Assembly (NCBI GenBank): GCA_965198415.1
Contig: CBDAPN010000032.1
Coordinates: 744,001-808,000 of the forward strand
DNA: 64,000 nt
Direction of reading: 5' to 3'
Source: Endozoicomonas sp965198415
GTDB taxonomy: Bacteria > Pseudomonadota > Gammaproteobacteria > Pseudomonadales > Endozoicomonadaceae
A program made the position numbers and the translations under genes. Shown here one piece after another: positions 55,496 through 64,000 of this stretch (the stretch's first letter is position 1; each line of letters begins with the position of its first letter). The notes under the pieces were generated by a model. That model searched no databases, was not told where the DNA came from, and saw only the letters and a program-made list of their open reading frames with translations.

Positions 55496-57508
55496 GTGCA
55501 AAGACTCAATGATCGCCAGGCAGAGGCAGTACACTACATCGACAGCCCCCTGCTGGTTCTGGCCGGAGCCGGCAGTGGCAAAACCAGTGTTATCACCAGC
55601 AAAATCGCTTACCTGATCCAGCAGTGCGGCATCAGTGCCAGAAACATTGTGGCGGTTACCTTTACCAACAAAGCGGCAAGGGAGATGAAAGAGCGGGTGG
55701 GCAAGCTGGTGAAGGGCAAAGCGTCTTCTGGCCTGACCGTTTCCACTTTCCATAACCTTGGCCTGAACATCATCCGCCGGGAAGCTAAATCATTGGGTTT
55801 TAAACCCGGCTTCTCAATCTTTGACCAACAAGACGCCCGCTCCCTGATAACCGATTTGATGCAGCGAGACGCCTCTGCCGACGATAACAGCGTCGAGCAA
55901 GTTCAACACTGCATCTCCAACTGGAAGAACGACCTCATCTCGCCAGCGCAAGCCTTAGAAAAGGCCCGACAACCCTGGGAACAAACAGCAGCCATTGTTT
56001 ATGAGCATTACAACCGCACGCTCAAGGCTTACAACTCGGTGGATTTTGACGATCTGATCATGAAGCCGGTTGAACTGTTCAGAAACAACCCGCAGGTGCA
56101 ACAGCGCTGGCAACAAAAAGTGCATTACCTGTTGGTGGATGAGTATCAAGACACCAATGGCGCCCAGTACGAACTGGTCAAACGACTGGTGGGTGACCGC
56201 CGTAAACTGACGGTTGTCGGCGACGACGACCAGTCAATCTACGCTTGGCGTGGAGCCAAACCGGAAAATCTGGCACAGCTAAAACAAGACTACCCAAGCC
56301 TCAAAGTTATCAAACTGGAGCAAAACTACCGCTCCACCAGCCGCATTCTGAAAGCCGCCAACACCTTGATTGCCAACAACCCCCATGTGTTTGAAAAAAC
56401 CCTGTGGAGCGAAATGGGCGTTGGCGATGAAATCCGGGTAATCAAATGCCGCAACGATGAAATGGAGTGCGAACGGATTGCCACCGAAATTCTGACCCAT
56501 AAATTACGCCACGATAACCACTACAGAGACTACGCAGTGCTGTACCGGGGTAACTTTCAGTCCCGTTTACTGGAGCTGAAACTGCAACACCATGGCATCC
56601 CTTACCACATCAACGGTGGCACTTCGTTTTTTGCCCGCGCTGAAGTCAAAGACATCATGGCCTACCTGCGCCTGCTAATTAACCAAGACGACGACAACGC
56701 CTTTTTGCGGGTGGTTAACACTCCCAAGCGGGAAATTGGCCCTTCAACACTGGAAAAACTGGGCAACTACGCCAACAAACACCATATCAGCATGTACAAA
56801 GCCTGCGAAGAAGCAGCGCTGGAAGAGACTCTGGCACCGCAATACGTTGAACGTTTACGACGTTTTACCCAGTGGCTTGATAACGTCTCCCGCCAGCTGC
56901 AAACCAGCGCAGACCCTATGCAGATCGTGCGGGAAATGATCACCGATACCGACTACGAAAACTGGCTGATGCAGCACTCATCCACCCCGGTTCAGGCAGA
57001 AAAACGCATAGCCAACGTCTGGTTTTTGGTGGATGCCTTACAACAAACTCTGCAGCGGGGCGATGAAGACCGAACCGTTGAAGACGCCATTGCCCGCCTA
57101 ATTCTGCGCGACATGCTGGAGCGCAACGAAGAAGAAGACGACGCCGACCGTGTGCAGCTGCTCACCCTGCACGCCTCCAAAGGGTTGGAGTACCCCCATG
57201 TTTTCATGATGGGCATGGAAGAGGAACTGCTGCCACACCGCACCAGCATTGAAGAGGACAATATCGAAGAGGAACGACGATTGACGTATGTAGGCATCAC
57301 CCGGGCGCGACAATCCCTGACCATCACTCTGGCCGGACAGCGCAAACAGTTTGGTGAGATTATCGACACCCTGCCAAGCCGTTTTCTGGACGAACTGCCT
57401 CAGGAAGATCTTGCCTACAGCGGCTTTGATACGCCATCCAGCCAGGAGACAAAAAAAATGGCGGGAAAAATGGGGCTGGATGCGCTTTATAAATCCATCG
57501 GTGCCTGA
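55496..57508 (+). CDS. rep: ATP-dependent DNA helicase Rep
   Basis: UvrD-family 3'-5' helicase that clears proteins ahead of replication forks. 670 residues with a GTG start. Motif I GAGSGKTSVITSK near 25, motif II LLVDEYQDTN near 220, motif III GDDDQSIYAWRGA, motif IV LEQNYRSTSRIL, motif V LLTLHASKGLEYPHVFM, motif VI ERRLTYVGITRARQSL. Length and the C-terminal end favour Rep over UvrD. Convergent with the next gene. Confidence 0.96.
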   Translation: MQRLNDRQAEAVHYIDSPLLVLAGAGSGKTSVITSKIAYLIQQCGISARNIVAVTFTNKAAREMKERVGKLVKGKASSGLTVSTFHNLGLNIIRREAKSLGFKPGFSIFDQQDARSLITDLMQRDASADDNSVEQVQHCISNWKNDLISPAQALEKARQPWEQTAAIVYEHYNRTLKAYNSVDFDDLIMKPVELFRNNPQVQQRWQQKVHYLLVDEYQDTNGAQYELVKRLVGDRRKLTVVGDDDQSIYAWRGAKPENLAQLKQDYPSLKVIKLEQNYRSTSRILKAANTLIANNPHVFEKTLWSEMGVGDEIRVIKCRNDEMECERIATEILTHKLRHDNHYRDYAVLYRGNFQSRLLELKLQHHGIPYHINGGTSFFARAEVKDIMAYLRLLINQDDDNAFLRVVNTPKREIGPSTLEKLGNYANKHHISMYKACEEAALEETLAPQYVERLRRFTQWLDNVSRQLQTSADPMQIVREMITDTDYENWLMQHSSTPVQAEKRIANVWFLVDALQQTLQRGDEDRTVEDAIARLILRDMLERNEEEDDADRVQLLTLHASKGLEYPHVFMMGMEEELLPHRTSIEEDNIEEERRLTYVGITRARQSLTITLAGQRKQFGEIIDTLPSRFLDELPQEDLAYSGFDTPSSQETKKMAGKMGLDALYKSIGA

Positions 57509-57543
57509 ACCCATCAGAGCACCAAAAATAAACGCCTTTTGAC

Positions 57544-58320
57544 TTATAAATCGCTAGCCCAGATTTTATAAAGCTCTGCCCTGACCAGTGCATTTGACGA
57601 GGCAGAGGCATCAGAATAGAGCACATTGACTTCCTGCCCGGCAATAGCGGCTACTTCGGCGTATCGGCACAGGCTTTCAAACGCCGTTGTAAAGCGTCCG
57701 ACGTTGGGCATTTGTTTGGCATCACCCCGCAGCTGTGCAACCTTACGCAGCCCCCCCAGGTGCACTTCAATTCTGCACTGGTTGCCAAGCAGCACTCGAT
57801 TAACTCGCTGCACTTGAGTAACAAGCCCCCTGGCCACCTGTTCATCAAACAGCCAGCCCTGTTGCAAGCCAGCATCGGCTCCTTGTGGATAAGCCCTGTG
57901 GATGGCAGAGTCAAAAAAGTTATCCACAGAGTTACTGACGTGCAGCAAAATTAAATCACTGTTTGCACTGAACGGGCTGCTCAGAAACGCTTTATTACGG
58001 TAGGTAAAAACAACACGACTTGAGTCGTTAATTGATTTCACCTTTTGCCACAGCTCTTTAGCCCGCCCGTTAACAGAAAGTGCATACTGCAAGGCAGGGT
58101 AACGAGCAGCAGTCGTGGTTTTAACCCCAAGCTCACCAGAGCTCCAGAAAATGCCGTTCACCCACTCACCGGAGTTCAGGCTACCCACTAGCAAGCCCGT
58201 TAACCACCAACCAGCTGGGTCAACCCGCACTGGTTTTCGGGGGCATTCGGGGCAGGTGTCCAGTGCGCTGGCGGGAAAACAAAGCACGGCAAATAACAAA
58301 ATGACTGACCATCGTTTCAT
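57544..58320 (-). CDS. Secreted protein of unknown function
   Basis: 258 residues. A signal peptide (MKRWSVILLFAVLCFPASA) precedes a Cys pair (LDTCPECPRKP) and a mixed alpha/beta domain. Segments such as RAKELWQKVKSINDSSRVVF and SDLILLHVSNSVDNFFDSA are visible but match no family I know. Predicted periplasmic or secreted. No operon partner; it converges with rep. A 356-nt region to its right (58321-58676) contains its promoter and an AT-rich stretch, with no gene. Confidence 0.75.
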   Translation of the reverse strand: MKRWSVILLFAVLCFPASALDTCPECPRKPVRVDPAGWWLTGLLVGSLNSGEWVNGIFWSSGELGVKTTTAARYPALQYALSVNGRAKELWQKVKSINDSSRVVFTYRNKAFLSSPFSANSDLILLHVSNSVDNFFDSAIHRAYPQGADAGLQQGWLFDEQVARGLVTQVQRVNRVLLGNQCRIEVHLGGLRKVAQLRGDAKQMPNVGRFTTAFESLCRYAEVAAIAGQEVNVLYSDASASSNALVRAELYKIWASDL

Positions 58321-58676
58321 AACTCACATCCCTGTTTTGTGCTCAGGCACCCCTTGCCCGGTTCTTCATTATTAAAACCATATTATCAAAACAGATGAAA
58401 CCCTGTTGTTGACTTAAACGGTGGCCGCAGGGAATAGACGCGATGAAAAGTCGTTCACAAAAATACGACAAAGAACCAATAAATAGCGTGCACAAATTAC
58501 AACGCCTTTAAGATTTCGATAAATAATAAATAAGGATTTCTTATCGCAAAAAATAACAAAAAAATTTGAATCAATACGGAATAACTGTTGTCCAACAAAA
58601 TAGGTGCTGAAACTTCATGTAAATCAACACCACCGTACCCAATTAAAAAAACATCCCCCATCCGTAAAGGTTTACA

Positions 58677-59657
58677 ATGTTCAGAAAAATTCTCTTTGTT
58701 GCAACCATACTGCTATCAGTGCTCTCATCGGCCGAACAAGAACCGCAAAATCAAACCACAGAAAAACCAGCGCCTATCGATCTTACCGCAGAAAAACCAA
58801 AGGAAAGCACACCGCCTAACATTAAGTCCGATGTTAATAAGCCTGCTGATAAAAACCAAAAAATTACCACTAATAACCAAGCAAGCGATTACAACAACCA
58901 TCAGTCTCGCGCCAATAATGAAAGTGCTTTTCTCTCATTAGTCGGTAAAGCCGGTTCAATCACCGGCTCTGTACTGGAAGCCACCCTACAGTTTTTCACT
59001 TTTTTTGGTACGGGAACCTTGGCAAAAGATGACACCGTATTGAGAAAAGTACACGACTGGAACTTCCTTGCCAGCCGCACCGCCCCCGATGCCGGTGGAG
59101 CGGAGGCATTCACTCAGGGTGTAAGAAACGTTCTTCTGGTCAATCAGCTGTTAAAACTGTTACCGATAGCCAATGACTACGTGTGTGGCATGCTGACACT
59201 GTCGCTGGAAAACGGCTGGTATATCGACAGTGTGCTGGTCAATCGTGGCTCAATTCAAAACCATATGCAGTTTGAGCAGCAGGTTGACGACAACGAGGAC
59301 ACCATTTACCTGCCAAAAAATAAAACAAGCACCAATCTATTAATGGTGAAACAGATGACCGGTTGGTTTGTTGCCAGTAACATCTACTGGCTGCATAACC
59401 CAGTTGATTTTCTGGTCACTGTTTCTGATGGTGACAGTTCCTCTACGATCAGTGTGCAGAAAAGCGCCTGCACGCTCTATCGTTATGGTGCGGTCAAAGC
59501 ATCAGTCATCAATGGCGATGATGTGCCCCTTTGTATTTCAAACGTTAGCCCTGACCCAAATACTGACAGAGTCTCCGCCAAAGCCTCTTCTGCATACGGC
59601 AGTCCGGCATTGCTCAGAATTACCGGCAACGCTTGTGAAACGGATACGCCCATCTAA
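58677..59657 (+). CDS. Secreted protein of unknown function
   Basis: 326 residues. ATG at 58677 with AAAGG upstream. Signal peptide (MFRKILFVATILLSVLSSAE), then about 65 residues of low-complexity Pro/Lys/Asn/Thr linker, then a globular domain from about residue 85 (LSLVGKAGSITGSVLEATLQ, LLVNQLLKLLPIANDYVCGM, MTGWFVASNIYWLHNPVDF). Three or four Cys near the end may form disulfides. No recognised family. It lies next to the second pilE-pilY1 pair but on the opposite strand, and I cannot say it is related. Confidence 0.72.
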   Translation: MFRKILFVATILLSVLSSAEQEPQNQTTEKPAPIDLTAEKPKESTPPNIKSDVNKPADKNQKITTNNQASDYNNHQSRANNESAFLSLVGKAGSITGSVLEATLQFFTFFGTGTLAKDDTVLRKVHDWNFLASRTAPDAGGAEAFTQGVRNVLLVNQLLKLLPIANDYVCGMLTLSLENGWYIDSVLVNRGSIQNHMQFEQQVDDNEDTIYLPKNKTSTNLLMVKQMTGWFVASNIYWLHNPVDFLVTVSDGDSSSTISVQKSACTLYRYGAVKASVINGDDVPLCISNVSPDPNTDRVSAKASSAYGSPALLRITGNACETDTPI

Positions 59658-59770
59658 TTTGGGAGTCTGCCCCTGATAACACACGCCCGGTGACCCCAGC
59701 CGGGCGATTTCCCTCTTGAAATTTACCCACAGTCTCTGCTGACGCGCCAAAATTTTCACCTGCCACGGTC

Positions 59771-60178
59771 TTAATCCCAACATTTGGCGGGTAGTTGAGT
59801 GCCCAAATGGTCAAGGGTCATTTCAGCACACTCGGTATCAGTACTTTGCGCGCCATCGGTGCGGGCCGTTGCGGTGAGGGTAAAAGAGCTATTTTCTGCC
59901 TCAACGGAGAGGGTGTAATAAGCCTCGGGGGAGCTGCTGCCGAGAAGGTTATCCATAGAATTGGTGTATGCATGATTGACGGAATACCAGCGCTCTTGAG
60001 CAGCGCCAGCACCGATCAACGCAACCCAGGCATCGCTACGCCGAACTTCACGGGTGTGCTGGCTATACATGGGGTACGCAATACCCGACAAAACACCAAT
60101 AATAGCCACCACAATGAGTAGCTCAATTATTGAAAACCCTTGTGGCCTGCTGCTCGTCCGTGGCTTAAATTTATTCAT
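59771..60178 (-). CDS. pilE: Type IV pilin-like minor pilin PilE (second copy)
   Basis: 135 residues. A longer leader (MNKFKPRTSSRPQG) precedes FSIIELLIVVAIIGVLSGIA, with Ser instead of Thr at position 2 of the mature protein and Glu5 present. The globular part ends with two Cys (TECAEMTLDHLGTQLPAKCWD) that may form the D-region disulfide. Overlaps the end of the second pilY1 by 8 nt, so the two are coupled. A separate pilus set from the cluster at 31-38 kb. Confidence 0.9.
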   Translation of the reverse strand: MNKFKPRTSSRPQGFSIIELLIVVAIIGVLSGIAYPMYSQHTREVRRSDAWVALIGAGAAQERWYSVNHAYTNSMDNLLGSSSPEAYYTLSVEAENSSFTLTATARTDGAQSTDTECAEMTLDHLGTQLPAKCWD

Positions 60179-63100
60179 CGCTGTTCTCGTTTGGAATGCT
60201 GAAGATTTGCCACCAGCTCTGACGGCCTCCCAAGCGAAAATTATATTTAAGGTCAGTAGAGGTAATACTCCCTCCAGCGCCTTGGGTAACCGCTGTCAGT
60301 TTATTGTTTCCGCCCCGATGCACAACCGGCGACGAGGCATAGCCAACGCCAAGGCTCAGTTTTTTCACCACCCGCTCAATACTCAGGCTTTGCACCGGCT
60401 CACTTTCTAACACCACTTCAGGTGATGGTGTGCCCGTTAAATAGTTAATTGCATAAAGGGCGCTTGTGCCATCTATCGCACAACTGTCTTGTGGCGGTTT
60501 GTACTCCGTGAACAATATTTGCGAGAACAGTCGTGTAGGCTTATTGACATTACGCCCGGAAGGATTACTACCGTCGAAGCCGAGGGGCAACACCCAACCG
60601 CCTTTTTGAGCAATTATAGAACGCAGGGCTGCGAAATTTGGAATCACTTCAGAGTCCACAGTAAAAGGCTCATAGAGTTGGCCTGCTTTTTTACGCACGG
60701 TGCCATCGGTAAAAACTTCCACTGTGCCAACATTAACCAGATCACTCTGGCTGACCGCTGTGAAATTGAACCCGCTGGTATTATTAAATGGCTCTTTAAT
60801 TCCATAGAAAAAATTTTCCGAGGCGTCTCTGTTATCAGCAGAAGTCAGCAGGCGCCCGGTGCCTGAGTAAACCCAATGGCTGTTATTGTCTCTTACCGTC
60901 ATCACAGGTGCCACAACAGGCCGCCCAGCATCTATAAATACCTTCGGGGTGGATTCACTAATGTCATCTGCCAATTTCAGGCGCATTAATTTACCCCCTA
61001 AAGCAGTACCTCCCGTTTCAACGGTGCCAAAATAAACGACGTCATCTTTGTAATCCTGATCCCAGTCTTGTGCAACCATGTCACCGGCGTAAGCAGTGGA
61101 GTATTCCGTTACCAGCGGGTCAAAGCCGGTAACAAACGATTTATCATTAAGATCATAAATGAAAAGTTGCAGATTCTGATCAGAGCGCCCATCGTCTAGG
61201 GCAGAACGCACAGACGAAGCATCTGCAGGGCCAGAACCAAACACCAGATACCAGTCGTTTTGTAGCGGGTTACTCCAGTCGGCTTCACCACTGGCACTAA
61301 CACCCGGCTTGCGTCGTTTAACAAGAGCGGGGCGAGAGGTGGTAAAGCCCAGGTTTGGGTGCGTGATCTCTGCCAATAATTGTGGCGCCTGCTCAGGGTC
61401 GGTAATGTCCATAACTACCCAGGCAGAGCGTAGGGTGCGGTTTACCTCGCCACCCGTTTCGTTGCTGACGGTTACCTCAATATCACCACCACCGAGCCGC
61501 ATGCCTGCCACCAGTACAGTTCCCCAGCCCCCCGGGTGCAGGTCACTGTCCAAAAAAATGTTGGCATCGAATACCATAGGCTCTGAGTCCATGTAGTAAA
61601 CGTGAGGATAATCCGTTTCCATCAACCAGCGTAAATGGGGCAACAGGTGCATAGGAGCGTAGCTCCAAAGCTCGGAGCCCAGCGGATGCTGAACTTCGTT
61701 TTTCTCTGTCTTGCGCTGATAACTGTAGGTGCTTTCATCCCAAAAGCCGCCGTTAAAAGCGTGTAACAGACCATCGTTCGCACCAACATAGATCACATGT
61801 CGTCTGTTTAGATACTTATTACGAAAAACACCATAACTGCTGTCTTTGTAGTAAGCGTCGAAGCGGCTATCCGGTGCGGCCACCACTCTTGGCGTGGAGT
61901 GGACGATATCGCCAAGACGCCAGACGTCATCATCACCGTCGCCATCAAAGTCGATGGTACGGGAGCGTGCCCCTGCTTGCTCCTGCCCACGAATGTAATT
62001 CACCAATGCAGTGGTTTGCCCGGTGGTAACCCCAAGGTAACCTGAGTTTTCTGCAAATGTTGTCGCCACAAACGGCAGCTGTTCACCACTATCAACCTGC
62101 TGATTATTATTGCCATCGAGCCAGGTCAGCACATGCCTACCCCCTGAGGCAATGGCGCTGTAGGTTCTCTGGTTAGTCAGGTCATTCAAAAGCGCTAACT
62201 GTTCTCTGGCGTCCCAGATCGTAGCCAGTGAAGAGAGTGACTTTAACGAACCTTCTGCCGTTTTGCTGACTCCTAAGTCATCCGACGTGTAACGCTGAAC
62301 CCTTGTTTGACCGGCGTTAGGGTCAAAAAACAGTTCCACAATTTTATCTGAGCTGTAGTCATCAAGCCGGGCATTCCCATTGCCGTCTTCACGAATGTGA
62401 CCCCTGCTGTCAATAAACAGGGAGTGCAGCATCCCTCCCCAAGTGACCGACTGGCCATTTACATCCAGCTTAGGCTGAAACAGCGCCTGATAGACTGCCC
62501 CGGTTCCGGTGGAACTGTTGGCAAACAGAGCAGCGTTGGTTGTGGAAGATACACGACTGGATATGTCTTCGAGCACTTGCCCAAGCTGACTGGTAAGCAA
62601 GGTGGGGTTTCTGGCGAAAAAGTAGTTATCTGGCACACCGTCTGCTCCTAGAGCTCCGGTGAGGTTGTTGCGATTGTCCCACTCCCGACTGTCTACAGTG
62701 CCGCCTGCATTGTGATTCGGGCTACCATCACCATCAAGGTCAGTGAAACCACCGTATTTAGCGGCAAGAAACAGCGGTTTGGGCAATACACCAGCGGTAG
62801 AACCTGAGGCGGTGAAATCGGTAACTTGAAAGTCTGTGGTTCCTTTGTTGGCGAATTTTGTCTGTAAACCATCGCTGCTGCCGCTGCCTGTGATGGTGTA
62901 CGAGAAACGCATATTCAAGCCTGCATACACCCCGTCCACCTGCACTGCTACTCTGATGTTGTTTTTATTGAAGCCAGTGGTTTTTAATACGCCGTCTGCC
63001 GTTTGATTGCATTGATCACCAACACAGAACTTAATTCTCGAAGAGGCGTCGTAGTCATAATCGTTCCCCCAGAGTGAATCTTCCCAGGTAAACAGCAACG

Positions 63101-64000
63101 ACCCTTGCACCACCTGCCCTGCCTCATTCAGTAACAGCTCCTCAACAACAACGTCGATGAGGCTACAATCGCTGCCGTTATCATTGCTGGGAAACGAGCC
63201 ACTGCCAAAACCTCTGCCGGTCTGACAAACCGGCTGAAAAGTCATAGCCTTGCCATCTGCGTTCAGGGTAAAACCCGGCATGGATTCAGCCAGCTCAATG
63301 GCATAGGTTTTGACTTTCTGGATACCGGCAAAGTCTGTGCGAAGGTCGGTGGTATTACCATGAAAAGCCAGACCAGCAACCTGATAACCACCTTCAAGCT
63401 GGGGTATTTCCGGACACAAACCAACCGCTTGCGATAAGCCCGATAAATACTTGGCCGTGCATTGTCGTGTAGCCCCCCCGACAAGGTACTGCCCGGCAAA
63501 GCTGCCACCGTACTCATAGTTACCCACTTCATCGGTTTTACTGTTAACTGAAGCGGTTCCACTCATACCCGGCAAGTCAGCACTGCTGGATAACTGATCG
63601 GTATCAAACGAGTTTAACCCGGTGGACAACACAATAATGGAACAGTTGGCACAGGCATTCTCTGCCCTCATAGGGTTCGCCCAGCTTGATCTGGATAAAT
63701 CACTGACAAAGGCGTTGTCATTGGTGGTATCAAAACTGCTGGTGGCGGTGCTTTTACCAGCAAAATAACGTAACGCCTCCAGATACAGCTCCGCCAGCGG
63801 ATTCCCCCACATGCTGCAATGTTTTGCAGAGTAGGTGTACCTGCTGGATTTAAACGTCGATACGCTGATGCCATAGGTATTACAGTCGGTGTATCGGTTT
63901 TGTGAAAAGCTGTATTTCGCCAGCCTGAACTGGTTGATGTTGTGAATGATGCCTTTAACGTTCGTGAACTGCCCGGAAGAGACATTGATTTCATCATCAG
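60171..64000 (-). CDS. pilY1: PilY1-type pilus tip adhesin, second copy (5' end outside window)
   Basis: The frame is open from the right edge to the stop at 60171, at least 1,275 codons, with no break. Visible parts: the end of a VWA-like region (CANCSIIVLSTGLNSFD), the PilY1 propeller entry DDVWRLGDIVHSTPRVVAAP, then VIYVGANDGLLHAFNGGFW and VVMDITDPEQAPQLLAEITH. Calcium-loop-like motifs include DLDGDGSPNHN and DFDGDGDDD. Longer and more divergent than the first PilY1. Unlike the first copy it is intact as far as seen, so it may be the working tip adhesin. Confidence 0.93.
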   Translation of the reverse strand, partial: DDEINVSSGQFTNVKGIIHNINQFRLAKYSFSQNRYTDCNTYGISVSTFKSSRYTYSAKHCSMWGNPLAELYLEALRYFAGKSTATSSFDTTNDNAFVSDLSRSSWANPMRAENACANCSIIVLSTGLNSFDTDQLSSSADLPGMSGTASVNSKTDEVGNYEYGGSFAGQYLVGGATRQCTAKYLSGLSQAVGLCPEIPQLEGGYQVAGLAFHGNTTDLRTDFAGIQKVKTYAIELAESMPGFTLNADGKAMTFQPVCQTGRGFGSGSFPSNDNGSDCSLIDVVVEELLLNEAGQVVQGSLLFTWEDSLWGNDYDYDASSRIKFCVGDQCNQTADGVLKTTGFNKNNIRVAVQVDGVYAGLNMRFSYTITGSGSSDGLQTKFANKGTTDFQVTDFTASGSTAGVLPKPLFLAAKYGGFTDLDGDGSPNHNAGGTVDSREWDNRNNLTGALGADGVPDNYFFARNPTLLTSQLGQVLEDISSRVSSTTNAALFANSSTGTGAVYQALFQPKLDVNGQSVTWGGMLHSLFIDSRGHIREDGNGNARLDDYSSDKIVELFFDPNAGQTRVQRYTSDDLGVSKTAEGSLKSLSSLATIWDAREQLALLNDLTNQRTYSAIASGGRHVLTWLDGNNNQQVDSGEQLPFVATTFAENSGYLGVTTGQTTALVNYIRGQEQAGARSRTIDFDGDGDDDVWRLGDIVHSTPRVVAAPDSRFDAYYKDSSYGVFRNKYLNRRHVIYVGANDGLLHAFNGGFWDESTYSYQRKTEKNEVQHPLGSELWSYAPMHLLPHLRWLMETDYPHVYYMDSEPMVFDANIFLDSDLHPGGWGTVLVAGMRLGGGDIEVTVSNETGGEVNRTLRSAWVVMDITDPEQAPQLLAEITHPNLGFTTSRPALVKRRKPGVSASGEADWSNPLQNDWYLVFGSGPADASSVRSALDDGRSDQNLQLFIYDLNDKSFVTGFDPLVTEYSTAYAGDMVAQDWDQDYKDDVVYFGTVETGGTALGGKLMRLKLADDISESTPKVFIDAGRPVVAPVMTVRDNNSHWVYSGTGRLLTSADNRDASENFFYGIKEPFNNTSGFNFTAVSQSDLVNVGTVEVFTDGTVRKKAGQLYEPFTVDSEVIPNFAALRSIIAQKGGWVLPLGFDGSNPSGRNVNKPTRLFSQILFTEYKPPQDSCAIDGTSALYAINYLTGTPSPEVVLESEPVQSLSIERVVKKLSLGVGYASSPVVHRGGNNKLTAVTQGAGGSITSTDLKYNFRLGGRQSWWQIFSIPNENSDE

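Overview
The window is a piece of a gammaproteobacterial chromosome. Core gene order is the classic one: grpE-dnaK-dnaJ, recN, fur/bamE, rnfH-ratA, smpB-ssrA, then trpS, a type IV pilus minor-pilin cluster beside ispH, fkpB-lspA-ileS-ribF-murJ, rpsT, groESL-fxsA, rep. The Pseudomonas-like Fur (second Cys of the usual CxxC replaced by Thr), the lspA-fkpB-ispH-minor pilin synteny and a pair of eukaryotic-like OTU-domain proteins point to the Oceanospirillales/Pseudomonadales side of the class, possibly a host-associated Endozoicomonas-like bacterium. That last step is inference.

Layout. 1-13.6 kb is housekeeping: a lytic transglycosylase cut by the window edge, a probable 2OG-Fe(II) oxygenase, a small Rieske protein, the heat-shock chaperone genes with sigma-32-type promoters, recN with a near-ideal LexA box, fur and bamE sharing a control region, rnfH/ratA, an NSS-family symporter, smpB and tmRNA. 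13.6-25.7 kb, directly after the tmRNA gene (a known integration hotspot), is a defence island: a WYL-domain regulator, type I restriction genes hsdM-hsdS-DUF3644-hsdR, and mcrB-mcrC. DUF3644, hsdR and mcrB all carry frameshifts. A transposase fragment closes the island.

25.8-31.4 kb holds trpS, tRNA-Pro(CGG), a chimeric IS66-TnpA/TnpB ORF with a TnpB-type right end, a large GHKL-ATPase protein with a nuclease-like C-terminus, a frameshifted companion with a nuclease-like signature, and transposase debris. 31.4-37.8 kb is the first pilus cluster (fimT-pilV-pilW-pilX-pilY1-pilE), with pilY1 frame-broken near its 5' end at sites including a run of six C. 38-46.5 kb is the ispH-fkpB-lspA, ileS, ribF, murJ and rpsT block. 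46.6-49.2 kb carries two related OTU-like proteins, one with a plausible catalytic Cys/His and one with both replaced by Ser. 49.4-53.1 kb is groESL, fxsA and a HugZ-like protein.

53.1-54.4 kb is a secreted repeat protein with eleven perfect 21-bp repeats and two apparent 1-nt insertions. 54.6-59.7 kb has an SDR oxidoreductase, Rep helicase and two unknown secreted proteins. A second pilE-pilY1 pair runs off the right edge.

Frame-breaking changes are concentrated in the accessory and surface genes. The long housekeeping genes (dnaK, recN, ileS, groEL, rep) are intact. This argues for real decay or variation rather than uniform sequencing error, although several of the sites are homopolymers.
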